A stretch of DNA of 64,000 nt from NCBI GenBank assembly GCA_949358305.1, contig CASHSZ010000053.1, forward strand, positions 124,001 through 188,000. The letters run 5' to 3'. Origin of the DNA: Strigamia acuminata. Lineage: Eukaryota > Arthropoda > Chilopoda > Geophilomorpha > Linotaeniidae. Made by a program: the position numbers and the translations under genes. The notes below the pieces were generated by a model. That model did not search any database. It had not been told where the DNA came from and was given only the letters and a program-made list of their open reading frames with translations. Positions 1 through 14,770 of the stretch are shown one piece after another. Positions within the stretch are counted from its first letter, which is position 1. Every line of letters starts with the position of its first letter.

Positions 1-3000
1 GAAAAATGCTGGAAAAATGCTGGAAAAATGCTGGAAAAATGCTGGAAAAATGCTGGAAAAATGCTGGAAAAATGCTGGAAAAATGCTGGAAAAATGCTGG
101 AAAAATGCTGGAAAAATGCTGGAAAAATGCTGGAAAAATGCTGGAAAAATGCTGGAAATCTTCCTTGGAGGACCCTTGGGAGATTCATGAAGAATTCCCC
201 TTGGGAGACCCTTCGGAGATTCTTGAAAAATTTGCTTTGGAGGACTCTTGGGAGATTCATGAAGAATTCCCCTTGGGGGACCCTTCGGAGATTCTTGAAA
301 AATTCGCCTTGGAGGACCCTTGGTAGATTCTTAAAAAATCTCCCTTGGGGGACCCTTTGGAGATTCTTGAAAAATCCCCCTTGGGGGACCCTTGGGAGAT
401 TCATGAAGAATTCCCGTCTGAGGACCCTTGGGAGATTCTTGAAAAATCTCTCTTGGGGGACCCTTGGCAGATTCATGAAGAATTCCCTTTGGGGGACCCT
501 TGGAAAAATGCTGGAAAAATGCTGGAAAAATGCTGGAAAAATGCTAAAAAAATGCTGGAAAAATGCTGGAAAAATGCTGGCAAAATGCTGGAAAAATGCT
601 GGAAAAATGCTGGCAAAATGCTGAAAAAATGCTGGAAAAATGCTGGAAAAATGCTGGAAAAATGCTGGAAAAATGCTGGAAAAATGCTGGAAAAATGCTG
701 GAAAAATGCTGGAAAAATGCTGGAAAAATGCTGGAAATCTCCTTTGGAAGACTCTTGGGAGATTCATGAAGAATTCTCCTTGGGGGACCCTTCAGAGATT
801 CTTGAAAAATTCGCCTTGGAAGACCCTTGGTAGATTCTTGAAGAATTCCCCTTGGGGGACCCTTGGAAAAATGCTGGAAAAATGCTGGAAAAATACTGGA
901 AAAATGCTGGAAAAATGCTGGAAAAATGCTGGAAAAATGCTGGAAAAATGCTGGAAAAATGCTGGAAAAATGCTGGAAAAATGCTGGAAAAATGCAGGAA
1001 AAATGCAGGAAAAATGCTGGAAAAATGCTGGAAATCTCCCTTGGAGGACCCTTGGGAGATTCATGAAGAATTCCCCTTGGGAGACCCTTGGGAGATTCTT
1101 GAAAAATTCCCCTTGGGAGAGTTTTGAGAGATTCTTGAAAAATTTGCTTTGGAGGACTCTTGGGAGATTCATGAAGAATTCCCCTTGGGGGACCCTTCGG
1201 AGATTCTTGAAAAATTCGCCTTGGAGGACCCTTGGTAGATTCTTGAAAAATCTCCCTTGGGGGACCCTTTGGAGATTCTTGAAAAATCCCCCTTGGGGGA
1301 CCCTTCGGAGATTCTTGAAAAATTCGCCTTGGAGGACCCTTGGTAGATTCTTGAAAAATCTCCCTTGGGGGACCCTTTGGAGATTCTTGAAAAATCCCCC
1401 TTGGGGGACCCTTGGGAGATTCATGAAGAATTCCCGTCTGAGGACCCTTGGGAGATTCTTGAAAAATCTCTCTTGGGGGACCCTTGGCAGATTCATGAAG
1501 AATTCCCTTTGGGGGACCCTTGGAAAAATGCTGGAAAAATGCTGGAAAAATGCTGGAAAAATGCTAAAAAAATGCTGGAAAAATGCTGGAAAAATGCTGG
1601 CAAAATGCTGGAAAAATGCTAAAAAAATGCTGGAAAAATGCTGGAAAAATGCTGGCAAAATGCTGGAAAAATGCTGGAAAAATGCTGGCAAAATGCTGAA
1701 AATATGCTGGAAAAATGCTGGAAAAATGCTGGAAAAATGCTGGAAAAATGCTGGAAAAATGCTGGAAAAATGCTGGAAAAATGCTGGAAAAATGCTGGAA
1801 AAATGCTGGAAATCTCCTTTGGAAGACTCTTGGGAGATTCATGAAGAATTCTCCTTGGGGGACCCTTCAGAGATTCTTGAAAAATTCGCCTTGGAAGACC
1901 CTTGGTAGATTCTTGAAAAATCTACCTTGGGGGACCCTTGGGAGATTCATGAAGAATTCCCCTTGGGGGACCCTTGGAAAAATGCTGGAAAAATGCTGGA
2001 AAAATACTGGAAAAATGCTGGAAAAATGCTGGAAAAATGCTGGAAAAATGCTGGAAAAATGCTGGAAAAATGCTGGAAAAATGCTGGAAAAATGCTGGAA
2101 AAATGCTGGAAAAATGCAGGAAAAATGCAGGAAAAATGCAGGAAAAATGCTGGAAATCTCCCTTGGAGGACCCTTGGGAGATTCATGAAGAATTCCCCTT
2201 GGGAGACCCTTGGGAGATTCTTGAAAAATTCCCCTTGGGAGAGTTTTGAGAGATTCTTGAAAAATCTGCCTTGGGGGACCCTCGGGAGATTCATGAAGAA
2301 TTCCCGTCTGGGGACCCTTGGGAGATTCTGGAAAAATCTCCCTTGGGGGACCCTTGGCAGATTCATGAAGAATTCCCCTTGGGGGACCCTTGGAAAAATG
2401 CTGGAAATATGCTGGAAAAATGCTGGAAAAATGCTGGAAAAATGCTGGAAAAATGCTGGAAAAATGCTGGAAAAATGCAGGAATAATGCTGGAAAAATGC
2501 TGGAAAAATGCTGGAAAAATGCTGGAAAAATGCTGGAAAAATGCTGGAAATCTCTCTTGGAGGACCCTTGGGAGATTGATGAAGAATTTCCCTTGGAGGA
2601 CCCTTGGGAAATTCTTGAAAAATTCTTCTTGGGGGACCCTTCGGAGATTCTTTTAAAATTCGCCTTGGAGGACCCTTGGTAGATTCTTGAAAAATCTCCC
2701 TTGGGGGACCTTTTGGAGATTCTTGAAAAATCCTCCTAGGAGGACCCTTGAGAGATTCATGAAGAATTCCCGTCTGGGGACCCTTGGGAGATTCTTGAAA
2801 AATCTCTCTTGGGGGACTCTTGGCAGATTTATGAAGAATTCCCCTTGGGGACCCTTGGAAAAATGCTGGAAAAATGCTGGAAAAATGCTGGAAAAATGCT
2901 GGAAAAATGCTGGAAAAATGCTGGAAATCTCCCTTGGAGGACCCTTGGGAGATTCATGAAGAATTCTCCTTGGGAGACCCTTGGGAGATTCTTGAAAAAT

Positions 3001-6000
3001 TTCCCTTGGAAGACCCTTGGGAGATTCTTGAAAAATTCCCCTTGGAAGACCCTTGAGAGATTCTTGAAAAATCTCCCTTGGGGGACCCTTGGCAGATTCA
3101 TGAAGAATTCCCCTTGGGGGACCCTTGGAAAAATGCTGGAAATATGCTGGAAAAATGCTGGAAAAATGCTGGAAAAATGCTGGAAAAATGCTGGAAAAAT
3201 GCTGGAAAAATGCAGGAATAATGCTGGAAAAATGCTGGAAAAATGCTGGAAAAATGCTGGAAAAATGCTGGAAAAATGCTGGAAATCTCTCTTGGAGGAC
3301 CCTTGGGAGATTGATGAAGAATTTCCCTTGGAGGACCCTTGGGAAATTCTTGAAAAATTCTTCTTGGGGGACCCTTCGGAGATTCTTTTAAAATTCGCCT
3401 TGGAGGACCCTTGGTAGATTCTTGAAAAATCTCCCTTGGGGGACCTTTTGGAGATTCTTGAAAAATCCTCCTAGGAGGACCCTTGAGAGATTCATGAAGA
3501 ATTCCCGTCTGGGGACCCTTGGGAGATTCTTGAAAAATCTCTCTTGGGGGACTCTTGGCAGATTTATGAAGAATTCCCCTTGGGGACCCTTGGAAAAATG
3601 CTGGAAAAATGCTGGAAAAATGCTGGAAAAATGCTGGAAAAATGCTGGAAATCTCCCTTGGAGGACCCTTGGGAGATTCATGAAGAATTCTCCTTGGGAG
3701 ACCCTTGGAGATTCTTGAAAAATTTCCCTTGGAAGACCCTTGGGAGATTCTTGAAAAATTCCCCTTGGAAGACCCTTGAGAGATTCTTGAAAAATCTCCC
3801 TTGGGGGACCCTTGGCAGATTCATGAAGAATTCTCTTTGGGGGACCCTTGGAAAAATGCTAGAAAAATGCTGGAAAAATGCTGGAAAAATGCTGGAAAAA
3901 TGCTGGAAAAATGCTGGAAATCTTCCCTGGAGGACCCTTGGGAGATTCATGAAGAATTCCCCTTGGGAGACCCTTCGGAGATTCTTGAAAAATTTGCCTT
4001 GGAGGACCCTTGGTAGATTCTTGAAAAATCTCCCTTGGGGGACCCTTTGGAGATTCTTGAAAAATCCTCCTTGAAGGACCCTTGGCAGATTCATGAAGAA
4101 TTCCCCTTGGGGGACCCTTGGAAAAATGCTGGAAATATGCTGAAAAAATGCTGGAAAAATGCTGGAAAAATGCTGGAAAAATGCTGGAAAAATGCTGGAA
4201 AAATGCTGGAAAAATGCTGGAAAAATGCTGGAAAAATGCTGGAAAAATGCTGGAAAAATGCTGGAAAAATGCTGGAAAAATGCTGGAAAAATGCTGGAAA
4301 AATGCTGGAAAAATGCTGGAAAAATGCTGGAAAAATGCTGGAAAAATGCTGGAAAAATGCTGGAAAAATGCTGGAAAAATGCTGGAAAAATGCTGGAAAA
4401 ATGCTGGAAAAATGCTGGAAAAATGCTGGAAAAATGCTGGAAAAATGCTGGAAAAATGCTGGAAAAATGCTGGAAAAATGCTGGAAAAATGCTGGAAAAA
4501 TGCTGGAAAAATGCTGGAAAAATGCTGGAAAAATGCTGGAAAAATGCTGGAAAAATGCTGGAAAAATGCTGGAAAAATGCTGGAAAAATGCTGGAAAAAT
4601 GCTGGAAAAATGCTGGAAAAATGCTGGAAAAATGCTGGAAAAATGCTGGAAAAATGCTGGAAAAATGCTGGAAAAATGCTGGAAAAATGCTGGAAAAATG
4701 CTGGAAAAATGCTGGAAAAATGCTGGAAAAATGCTGGAAAAATGCTGGAAAAATGCTGGAAAAATGCTGGAAAAATGCTGGAAAAATGCTGGAAAAATGC
4801 TGGAAAAATGCTGGAAAAATGCTGGAAAAATGCTGGAAAAATGCTGGAAAAATGCTGGAAAAATGCTGGAAAAATGCTGGAAATCTTCCTTGGAGGACCC
4901 TTGGGAGATTCATGAAGAATTCTCCTTGGGAGACCCTTGGGAGATTCTTGAAAAATTTTCCTTGGAAGACCCTTGGTAGATTCTTGAAAAATCTACCTTG
5001 GGGGACCCTTTGGAGATTCTTGAAAAATCCCTCTTGGGGGACCCTTGGAAAAATGCTGAAACTATGCTGGAAAAATGCTGGAAAAATGCTGGAAAAATGC
5101 TGGAAAAATGCTGGAAAAATGCTGGAAAAATGCTGGAAAAATGCTGGAAATCTCCCTTGGAGGACCCTTGGGAGATTCATGAAGAATTCTCCTTGGGAGA
5201 CCCTTGGGAGATTCTTGAAAAATTCGCTTTGGAAGACCCTTGGTAGATTCTTGAAAAATCTACCTTGGGGGACCCTTGGCAGATTCTTGGCAGATTCATG
5301 AAGAATTCCCCTTGGGGGACCCTTGGAAAAATGCTGGAAAAATGCTGGAAAAATGCTGGAAAAATGCTGGAAAAATGCTGGAAAAATGCTGGAAAAATGC
5401 TGGAAAAATGCTGGAAAAATGCTGGAAAAATGCTGAAAAAATGCTAGAAAAATGCTGGAAAAATGCTGGAAAAATGCTGGAAAAATGCTGGAAAAATGCT
5501 GGAAAAATGCTGGAAAAATGCTGGAAAAATGCTGGAAAAATGCTGGAAAAATGCTGGAAAAATGCTGGAAAAATGCTGGAAAAATGCTGGAAAAATGCTG
5601 GAAAAATGCTGGAAAAATGCTGGAAAAATGCTGGAAAAATGCTGGAAAAATGCTGGAAAAATGCTGGAAAAATGCTGGAAAAATGCTGGAAAAATGCTGG
5701 AAAAATGCTGGAAAAATGCTGGAAAAATGCTGGAAAAATGCTGGAAAAATGCTGGAAAAATGCTGGAAAAATGCTGGAAAAATGCTGGAAAAATGCTGGA
5801 AAAATGCTGGAAAAATGCTGGAAAAATGCTGGAAAAATGCTGGAAAAATGCTGGAAAAATGCTGGAAAAATGCTGGAAAAATGCTGGAAAAATGCTGGAA
5901 AAATGCTGGAAAAATGCTGGAAAAATGCTGGAAAAATGCTGGAAAAATGCTGGAAAAATGCTGGAAAAATGCTGGAAAAATGCTGGAAAAATGCTGGAAA

Positions 6001-9000
6001 AATGCTGGAAATCTTCCTTGGAGGACCCTTGGGAGATTCATGAAGAATTCTTCTTGGGAGACCCTTGGGAGATTCTTGAAAAATTTTCCTTGGAAGACCC
6101 TTGGTAGATTCTTGAAAAATCTACCTTGGGGGACCCTTTGGAGATTCTTGAAAAATCCCTCTTGGGGGACCCTTGGAAAAATGCTGAAACTATGCTGGAA
6201 AAATGCTGGAAAAATGCTGGAAAAATGCTGGAAAAATGCTGGAAAAATGCTGGAAAAATGCTGGAAAAATGCTGGAAAAATGCTGGAAAAATGCTGGAAA
6301 TCTCCCTTGGAGGACCCTTGGGAGATTCATGAAGAATTCTCCTTGGGAGACCCTTGGGAGATTCTTGAAAAATTCGCTTTGGAAGACCCTTGGTAGATTC
6401 TTGAAAAATCTACCTTGGGGGACCCTTTGGAGATTCTTGAAAAATCCCCCTTGGGGGACCCTTGGCAGATTCATGAAGAATTCCCCTTGGGGGACCCTTG
6501 GAAAAATGCTGGAAATATGCTGGAAAAATGCTGGAAAAATGCTGGAAAAATGCTGGAAAAATGCTGGAAAAATGCTGGAAAAATGCTGGAAAAATGCTGG
6601 AAATCTCCCTTGGAGGACCCTTGGGAGATTCATGAAGAATTCTCCTTGGGAGACCCTTGAGAGATTCTTGAAAAATTTCCCTTGGAAGACCCTTGGGAGA
6701 TCCTTGAAAAATCTCCCTTGGGGGACCCTTGGCAGATTCATGAAGAATTCCCCTTGGGGGACCCTTGGAAAAATGCTGGAAAAATGCTGGAAAAATGCTG
6801 GAAAAATGCTGGAAAAATGCTGGAAAAATGCTGGAAAAATGCTGAAAAAATGCTGGAAAAATGCTGGAAAAATGCTGGAAAAATGCTGGAAAAATGCTGG
6901 AAAAATGCTGGAAAAATGCTGGAAAAATGCTGGAAAAATGCTGGAAAAATGCTGGAAAAATGCTGGAAAAATGCTGGAAAAATGCTGGAAAAATGCTGGA
7001 AAAATGCTGGAAAAATGCTGGAAAAATGCTGGAAAAATGCTGGAAAAATGCTGGAAAAATGCTGGAAAAATGCTGGAAAAATGCTGGAAAAATGCTGGAA
7101 ATCTTCCTTGGAGGACCCTTGGGAGATTCATGAAGAATTCCCCTTGGGAGACCCTTCGGAGATTCTTGAAAAATTTGCCTTGGAGGACCCTTGGTAGATT
7201 CTTGAAAAATCTCTCTTGGGGGACCCTTTGGAGATTCTTGAAAAATCCTCCTTGGAGGACCCTTGGAAAAATGCTGGAAAAATGCTGGAAAAATGCTGGA
7301 AAAATGCTGGAAAAATGCTGGAAAAATGCTGGAAAAATGCTGGAAAAATGCTGGAAAAATGCTGGAAAAATGCTGGAAAAATGCTGGAAATCTTCTTTGG
7401 AGGACTCTTGGGAGATTCATGAAGAATTCTCCTTGGGGGACCCTTCGGAGATTCTTGAAAAATTCGCCTTGGAGGACCCTTGGTAGATTCTTGAAAAATC
7501 TTCCTTGGGGGACCCTTTGGAGATTCTTGAAAAATCCCCCTTGGGGGACCCTTGGGAGATTCATGAAGAATTCCCGTCTGAGGACCCTTGGGAGATTCTT
7601 GAAAAATCTCTTTTGGGGGACCCTTGGCAGATTCATGAAGAATTCCCTTTGGGGGACCCTTGGAAAAATGCTGGAAAAATGCTGGAAAAATGCTGGAAAA
7701 ATGCTGAAAAAATGCTGGAAAAATGCTGGAAAAATGCTGGCAAAATGCTGGAAAAATGCTGGAAAAATGCTGGAAAAATGCTGGAAAAATGCTGGAAAAA
7801 TGCTGGAAAAATGCTGGAAAAATGCTGGAAAAATGCTGGAAAAATGCTGGAAAAATGCTGGAAAAATGCTGGAAAAATGCTGGAAAAATGCTGGAAAAAT
7901 GCTGGAAAAATGCTGGAAAAATGCTGGAAAAATGCTGGAAAAATGCTGGAAAAATGCTGGAAAAATGCTGGAAAAATGCTGGAAAAATGCTGGAAAAATG
8001 CTGGAAAAATGCTGGAAATCTTCCTTGGAGGACCCTTGGGAGATTCATGAAGAATTCTTCTTGGGAGACCCTTGGGAGATTCTTGAAAAATTTTCCTTGG
8101 AAGACCCTTGGTAGATTCTTGAAAAATCTACCTTGGGGGACCCTTTGGAGATTCTTGAAAAATCCCTCTTGGGGGACCCTTGGAAAAATGCTGAAACTAT
8201 GCTGGAAAAATGCTGGAAAAATGCTGGAAAAATGCTGGAAAAATGCTGGAAAAATGCTGGAAAAATGCTGGAAAAATGCTGGAAAAATGCTGAAAAAATG
8301 CTGGAAATCTCCCTTGGAGGACCCTTGGGAGATTCATGAAGAATTCTCCTTGGGAGACCCTTGGGAGATTCTTGAAAAATTCGCTTTGGAAGACCCTTGG
8401 TAGATTCTTGAAAAATCTACCTTGGGGGACCCTTTGGAGATTCTTGAAAAATCCCCCTTGGGGGACCCTTGGCAGATTCATGAAGAATTCCCCTTGGGGG
8501 ACCCTTGGAAAAATGCTGGAAATATGCTGGAAAAATGCTGGAAAAATGCTGGAAAAATGCTGGAAAAATGCTGGAAAAATGCTGGAAAAATGCTGGAAAA
8601 ATGCTGGAAATCTCCCTTGGAGGACCCTTGGGAGATTCATGAAGAATTCTCCTTGGGAGACCCTTGAGAGATTCTTGAAAAATTTCCCTTGGAAGACCCT
8701 TGGGAGATCCTTGAAAAATCTCCCTTGGGGGACCCTTGGCAGATTCATGAAGAATTCCCCTTGGGGGACCCTTGGAAAAATGCTGGAAAAATGCTGGAAA
8801 AATGCTGGAAAAATGCTGGAAAAATGCTGGAAAAATGCTGGAAAAATGCTGAAAAAATGCTGGAAAAATGCTGGAAAAATGCTGGAAAAATGCTGGAAAA
8901 ATGCTGGAAAAATGCTGGAAAAATGCTGGAAAAATGCTGGAAAAATGCTGGAAAAATGCTGGAAAAATGCTGGAAAAATGCTGGAAAAATGCTGGAAAAA

Positions 9001-12000
9001 TGCTGGAAAAATGCTGGAAAAATGCTGGAAAAATGCTGGAAAAATGCTGGAAAAATGCTGGAAAAATGCTGGAAAAATGCTGGAAAAATGCTGGAAATCT
9101 TCCTTGGAGGACCCTTGGGAGATTCATGAAGAATTCCCCTTGGGAGACCCTTCGGAGATTCTTGAAAAATTTGCCTTGGAGGACCCTTGGTAGATTCTTG
9201 AAAAATCTCTCTTGGGGGACCCTTTGGAGATTCTTGAAAAATCCTCCTTGGAGGACTCTTGGAAAAATGCTGGAAAAATGCTGGAAAAATGCTGGAAAAA
9301 TGCTGGAAAAATGCTGGAAAAATGCTGGAAAAATGCTGGAAAAATGCTGGAAAAATGCTGGAAAAATGCTGGAAAAATGCTGGAAAAATGCTGGAAAAAT
9401 GCTGGAAATCTTCTTTGGAGGACTCTTGGGAGATTCATGAAGAATTCTCCTTGGGGGACCCTTCGGAGATTCTTGAAAAATTCGCCTTGGAGGACCCTTG
9501 GTAGATTCTTGAAAAATCTTCCTTGGGGGACCCTTTGGAGATTCTTGAAAAATCCCCCTTGGGGGACCCTTGGGAGATTCATGAAGAATTCCCGTCTGAG
9601 GACCCTTGGGAGATTCTTGAAAAATCTCTTTTGGGGGACCCTTGGCAGATTCATGAAGAATTCCCTTTGGGGGACCCTTGGAAAAATGCTGGAAAAATGC
9701 TGGAAAAATGCTGGAAAAATGCTGAAAAAATGCTGGAAAAATGCTGGAAAAATGCTGGCAAAATGCTGGAAAAATGCTGGAAAAATGCTGGAAAAATGCT
9801 GGAAAAATGCTGGAAAAATGCTGGAAAAATGCTGGAAAAATGCTGGAAAAATGCTGGAAAAATGCTGGAAAAATGCTGGAAAAATGCTGGAAATCTCTTT
9901 TGGAAGACTCTTGGGAGATTCATGAAGAATTCTCCTTGGGGGACCCTTCGGAGATTCTTGAAAAATTCGCCTTGGAAGACCCTTGGTAGATTCTTGAAAA
10001 ATCTACCTTGGGGGACCCTTGGGAGATTCATGAAGAATTCCCCTTGGGGGACCCTTGGAAAAATGCTGGAAAAATGCTGGAAAAATACTGGAAAAATGCT
10101 GGAAAAATGCTGGAAAAATGCTGGAAAAATGCTGGAAAAATGCTGGAAAAATGCTGGAAAAATGCTGGAAAAACGCTGGAAAAACGCTGGAAAAATGCTG
10201 GAAAAATACTGGAAAAATGCTGGAAAAATGCTGGAAAAATGCTGGAAAAATGCTGGAAAAATGCTGGAAAAATGCTGGAAAAATGCTGGAAAAATGCTGG
10301 AAAAATGCTGGAAAAATGCTGGAAAAATGCTGGAAAAATGCTGGAAAAATGCTGGAAAAATGCTGGAAAAATGCTGGAAAAATGCTAGAAAAATGCTGGA
10401 AAAATGCTGGAAATCTCCTTTGGAGGACTCTTGGGAGATTCATGAAGAATTCCCCTTGGGGGACCCTTCGGAGATACTTGAAAAATTCGCTTTGGAAGAC
10501 CCTTGGTAGATTCTTGAAAAATCTCTCTTGGGGGACCCTTGGCAGATTCATGAAGAATTCCCTTTGGGGGACCCTTGGAAAAATGCTGGAAAAATGCTGG
10601 AAAAATGCTGGAAAAATGCTGAAAAAATGCTGGAAAAATGCTGGAAAAATGCTGGCAAAATGCTGGAAAAATGCTGGAAAAATGCTGGAAAAATGCTGAA
10701 AAAATGCTGGAAAAATGCTGAAAAAATGCTGGAAAAATGCTGGAAAAATGCTGGAAAAATGCTGGAAAAATGCTGGAAAAATGCTGGAAAAATGCTGGAA
10801 AAATGCTGGAAAAATGCTGGAAAAATGCTGGAAATCTCTTTTGGAAGACTCTTGGGAGATTCATGAAGAATTCTCCTTGGGGGACCCTTCGGAGATTCTT
10901 GAAAAATTCGCCTTGGAAGACCCTTGGTAGATTCTTGAAAAATCTACCTTGGGGGACCCTTGGCAGATTCATGAAGAATTCCCTTTGGGGGACCCTTGGA
11001 AAAATGCTGGAAAAATGCTGGAAAAATGCTGGAAAAATGCTGAAAAAATGCTGGAAAAATGCTGGAAAAATGCTGGCAAAATGCTGGCAAAATGCTGGAA
11101 AAATGCTGGAAAAATGCTGAAAAAATGCTGGAAAAATGCTGGAAAAATGCTGGAAAAATGCTGGAAAAATGCTGGAAAAATGCTGGAAAAATGCTGGCAA
11201 AATGCTGGAAAAATGCTGGAAAAATGCTGGAAAAATGCTGAAAAAATGCTGGAAAAATGCTGGAAAAATGCTGGAAAAATGCTGGAAAAATGCTGGAAAA
11301 ATGCTGGAAAAATGCTGGAAAAATGCTGGAAAAATGCTGGAAAAATGCTGGAAAAATGCTGGAAAAATGCTGGAAATCTCTTTTGGAAGACCCTTGGGAG
11401 ATTCATGAAGAATTCTCCTTGGGGGACCCTTCGGAGATTCTTGAAAAATTCGCCTTGGAGGACCCTTGGGAGATTCATGAAGAATTCCCGTCTGGGGACC
11501 CTTGGGAGATTCTTGAAAAATCCCCCCTGGGGGACCCTTGGCAGATTCATGAAGAATTCCCCTTGGGGAACACTTGGAAAAATGCTGGAAAAATGCTGGA
11601 AAAATGCTGGAAAAATGCTGGAAAAATGCTGGAAAAATGCTGGAAAAATGCTGGAAAAATGCTGGAAAAATGCTGGAAAAATGCTGGAAAAATGCTGGAA
11701 AAATGCTGGAAAAATGCTGGAAAAATGCTGGAAAAATGCTGGAAAAATGCTGGAAAAATGCTGGAAAAATGCTGGAAAAATGCTGGAAAAATGCTGGAAA
11801 AATGCTGGAAAAATGCTGGAAAAATGCTGGAAATCTCTTTTGGAAGACCCTTGGGAGATTCATGAAGAATTCTCCTTGGGGGACCCTTCGGAGATTCTTG
11901 AAAAATTCGCCTTGGAGGACCCTTGGGAGATTCATGAAGAATTCCCGTCTGGGGACCCTTGGGAGATTCTTGAAAAATCCCCCCTGGGGGGCCCTTGGCA

Positions 12001-14770
12001 GATTCATGAAGAATTCCCCTTGGGGAACACTTGGAAAAATGCTGGAAAAATGCTGGAAAAATGCTGGAAAAATGCTGGAAAAATGCTGGAAAAATGCTGG
12101 AAAAATGCTGGAAAAATGCTGGAAAAATGCTGGAAAAATGCTGGAAAAATGCTGGAAAAATGCTGGAAAAATGCTGGAAAAATGCTGGAAAAATGCTGGA
12201 AAAATGCTGGAAAAATGCTGGAAAAATGCTGGAAAAATGCTGGAAAAATGCTGGAAAAATGCTGGAAAAATGCTGGAAAAATGCTGGAAAAATGCTGGAA
12301 AAATGCTGGAAAAATGCTGGAAATCTCCTTTGGAGGACTCTTGAGAGATTCATGAAGAATTCCCCTTGGGGGACCCTTTGGAGATTCTTGAAAAATTCGC
12401 CTTGGAGGACCCTTGGGAGATTCATGAAGAATTCCCGTCTGGGGACCCTTGGGAGATTCTTGAAAAATCCCTCCTGGGGGGCCCTTGGCAGATTCATGAA
12501 GAATTCCCCTTGGGGAACACTTGGAAAAATGCTGGAAAAATGCTGGAAAAATGCTGGAAAAATGCTGGAAAAATGCTGGAAAAATGCTGGAAAAATGCTG
12601 GAAAAATGCTGGAAAAAAGCTGGAAAAATGCTGGAAAAATGCTGGAAAAATGCTGGAAAAATGCTGGAAAAATGCTGGAAAAATGCTGGAAAAATGCTGG
12701 AAAAATGCTGGAAAAATGCTGGAAAAATGCTGGAAAAATGCTGGAAAAATGCTGGAAAAATGCTGGAAAAATGCTGGAAAAATGCTGGAAAAATGCTGGA
12801 AAAATGCTGGAAAAATGCTGGAAAAATGCTGGAAAAATGCTGGAAAAATGCTGGAAAAATGCTGGAAAAATGCTGGAAAAATGCTGGAAAAATGCTGGAA
12901 AAATGCTGGAAATCTTCTTTGGAGGACTCTTGGGAGATTCATGAAGAATTCCCCTTGGGGGACCCTTCGGAGATACTTGAAAAATTCGCTTTGGAAGACC
13001 CTTGGTAGATTCTTGAAAAATCTACCTTGGAAGACCCTTGGTAGATTCTTGAAAAATCTACCTTGGGGGACCCTTGGGAGATTCATGAAGAATTCTCCTT
13101 GGGGGACCCTTGGAAAAATGCTGGAAAAATGCTGGAAAAATACTGGAAAAATGCTGGAAAAATGCTGGAAAAATGCTGGAAAAATGCTGGAAAAATGCTG
13201 GAAAAATGCTGGAAAAATGCTGGAAAAATGCTGGAAAAATGCTGGAAAAATGCTGGAAAAATGCTGGAAAAATGCTGGAAAAATGCTGGAAAAATGCTGG
13301 AAAAATGCTGGAAAAATGCTGGAAAAATGCTGGAAAAATGCTGGAAAAATGCTGGAAAAATGCTGGAAAAATGCTGGAAAAATGCTGGAAAAATGCTGGA
13401 AATCTCCTTTGGAGGACTCTTGAGAGATTCATGAAGAATTCCCCTTGGGGGACCCTTCGGAGATTCTTGAAAAATTCGCCTTGGAGGACCCTTGGGAGAT
13501 TCATGAAGAATTCCCGTCTGGGGACCCTTGGGAGATTCTTGAAAAATCCCCCCTGGGGGGCCCTTGGCAGATTCATGAAGAATTCCCCTTGGGGAACACT
13601 TGGAAAAATGCTGGAAAAATGCTGGAAAAATGCTGGAAAAATGCTGGAAAAATGCTGGAAAAATGCTGGAAAAATGCTGGAAAAATGCTGGAAAAATGCT
13701 GGAAAAAAGCTGGAAAAATGCTGGAAAAATGCTGGAAAAATGCTGGAAAAATGCTGGAAAAATGCTGGAAAAATGCTGGAAAAATGCTGGAAAAATGCTG
13801 GAAAAATGCTGGAAAAATGCTGGAAAAATGCTGGAAAAATGCTGGAAAAATGCTGGAAAAATGCTGGAAAAATGCTGGAAATCTCCTTTGGAGGACTCTT
13901 GAGAGATTCATGAAGAATTCCCCTTGAGGGACCCTTCGGAGATTCTTGAAAAATTCGCCTTGGAGGACCCTTGGGAGATTCATGAAGAATTCCCGTCTGG
14001 GGACCCTTGGGAGATTCTTGAAAAATCCCCCCTGGGGGGCCCTTGGCAGATTCATAAAGAATTCCCCTTGGGGAACCCTTGGAAAAATGCTGGAAAAATG
14101 CTGGAAAAATGCTGGAAAAATGCTGGAAAAATGCTGGAAAAATGCTGGAAAAATGCTGGAAAAATGCTGGAAAAATGCTGGAAAAATGCTGGAAAAATGC
14201 TGGAAAAATGCTGGAAAAATGCTGGAAAAATGCTGGAAAAATGCTGGAAAAATGCTGGAAAAATGCTGGAAAAATGCTGGAAAAATGCTGGAAAAATGCT
14301 GGAAAAATGCTGGAAAAATGCTGGAAAAATGCTGGAAAAATGCTGGAAAAATGCTGGAAAAATGCTGGAAAAATGCTGGAAAAATGCTGGAAAAATGCTG
14401 GAAAAATGCTGGAAATCTCTTTTGGAGGACTCTTGGGAGATTCATGAAGAATTCCCCTTGGGCGACCCTTCGGAGATTCTTGAAAAATTTGCCTTGGAAG
14501 ACCCTTGGTAGATTCTTGAAAAATCTACCTTGGGGGACCCTTGGGAGATTCATGAAGAATTCCCCTTGGGGGACCCTTGGAAAAATGCTGGAAAAATGCT
14601 GGAAAAATGCTGGAAAAATGCTGGAAAAATTCTGGAAAAATGCTGGAAAAATGCTGGAAAAATGCTGGAAAAATGCTGGAAAAATGCTGGAAAAATGCTG
14701 GAAAAATGCTGGAAAAATGCTGGAAAAATGCTGGAAAAATGCTGGAAAAATGCTGGCAAAATGCTGAAAA
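1..14770 (+). repeat. Composite satellite: 11-bp and 36-bp tandem units
   Basis: Two tandem units alternate throughout. One is 11 bp (GGAAAAATGCT). The other is 36 bp (roughly AGATTCTTGAAAAATC then a CCCTTGGGGGACCCTTGG-type half). Blocks of a few 36-bp units separate blocks of a few to more than 60 copies of the 11-bp unit; the longest pure 11-bp runs are about 4147-4880 and 5452-6008. Variants such as GGCAAAATGCT, GAAAAAATGCT and GGAAAAATACT recur at matching places in different blocks, which points to amplification of larger segments. Three 11-bp units make 33 bp and 36 is a multiple of 3, so stop-free frames arise on both strands; these are not treated as genes. The array is cut by the left edge of the window. 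Confidence 0.97.
6043..10057 (+). repeat. Higher-order tandem duplication, ~2.0 kb unit
   Basis: Within the composite satellite a segment of about 2.0 kb occurs twice in tandem (about 6043-8050 and 8050-10057). Matching landmarks are 2007 bp apart (6126/8133 and 6415/8422). Two other pairs are 1996 and 2018 bp apart (7216/9212 and 7505/9523), i.e. minus or plus one 11-bp unit. Shorter duplications occur elsewhere: 345/1365 (1020 bp), 2390/3125 and 2687/3422 (735 bp), 4998/6126 (1128 bp), and a 460-490 bp series from 11574 to 14079. Unequal exchange plus loss or gain of single 11-bp units explains the pattern. Confidence 0.85.
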
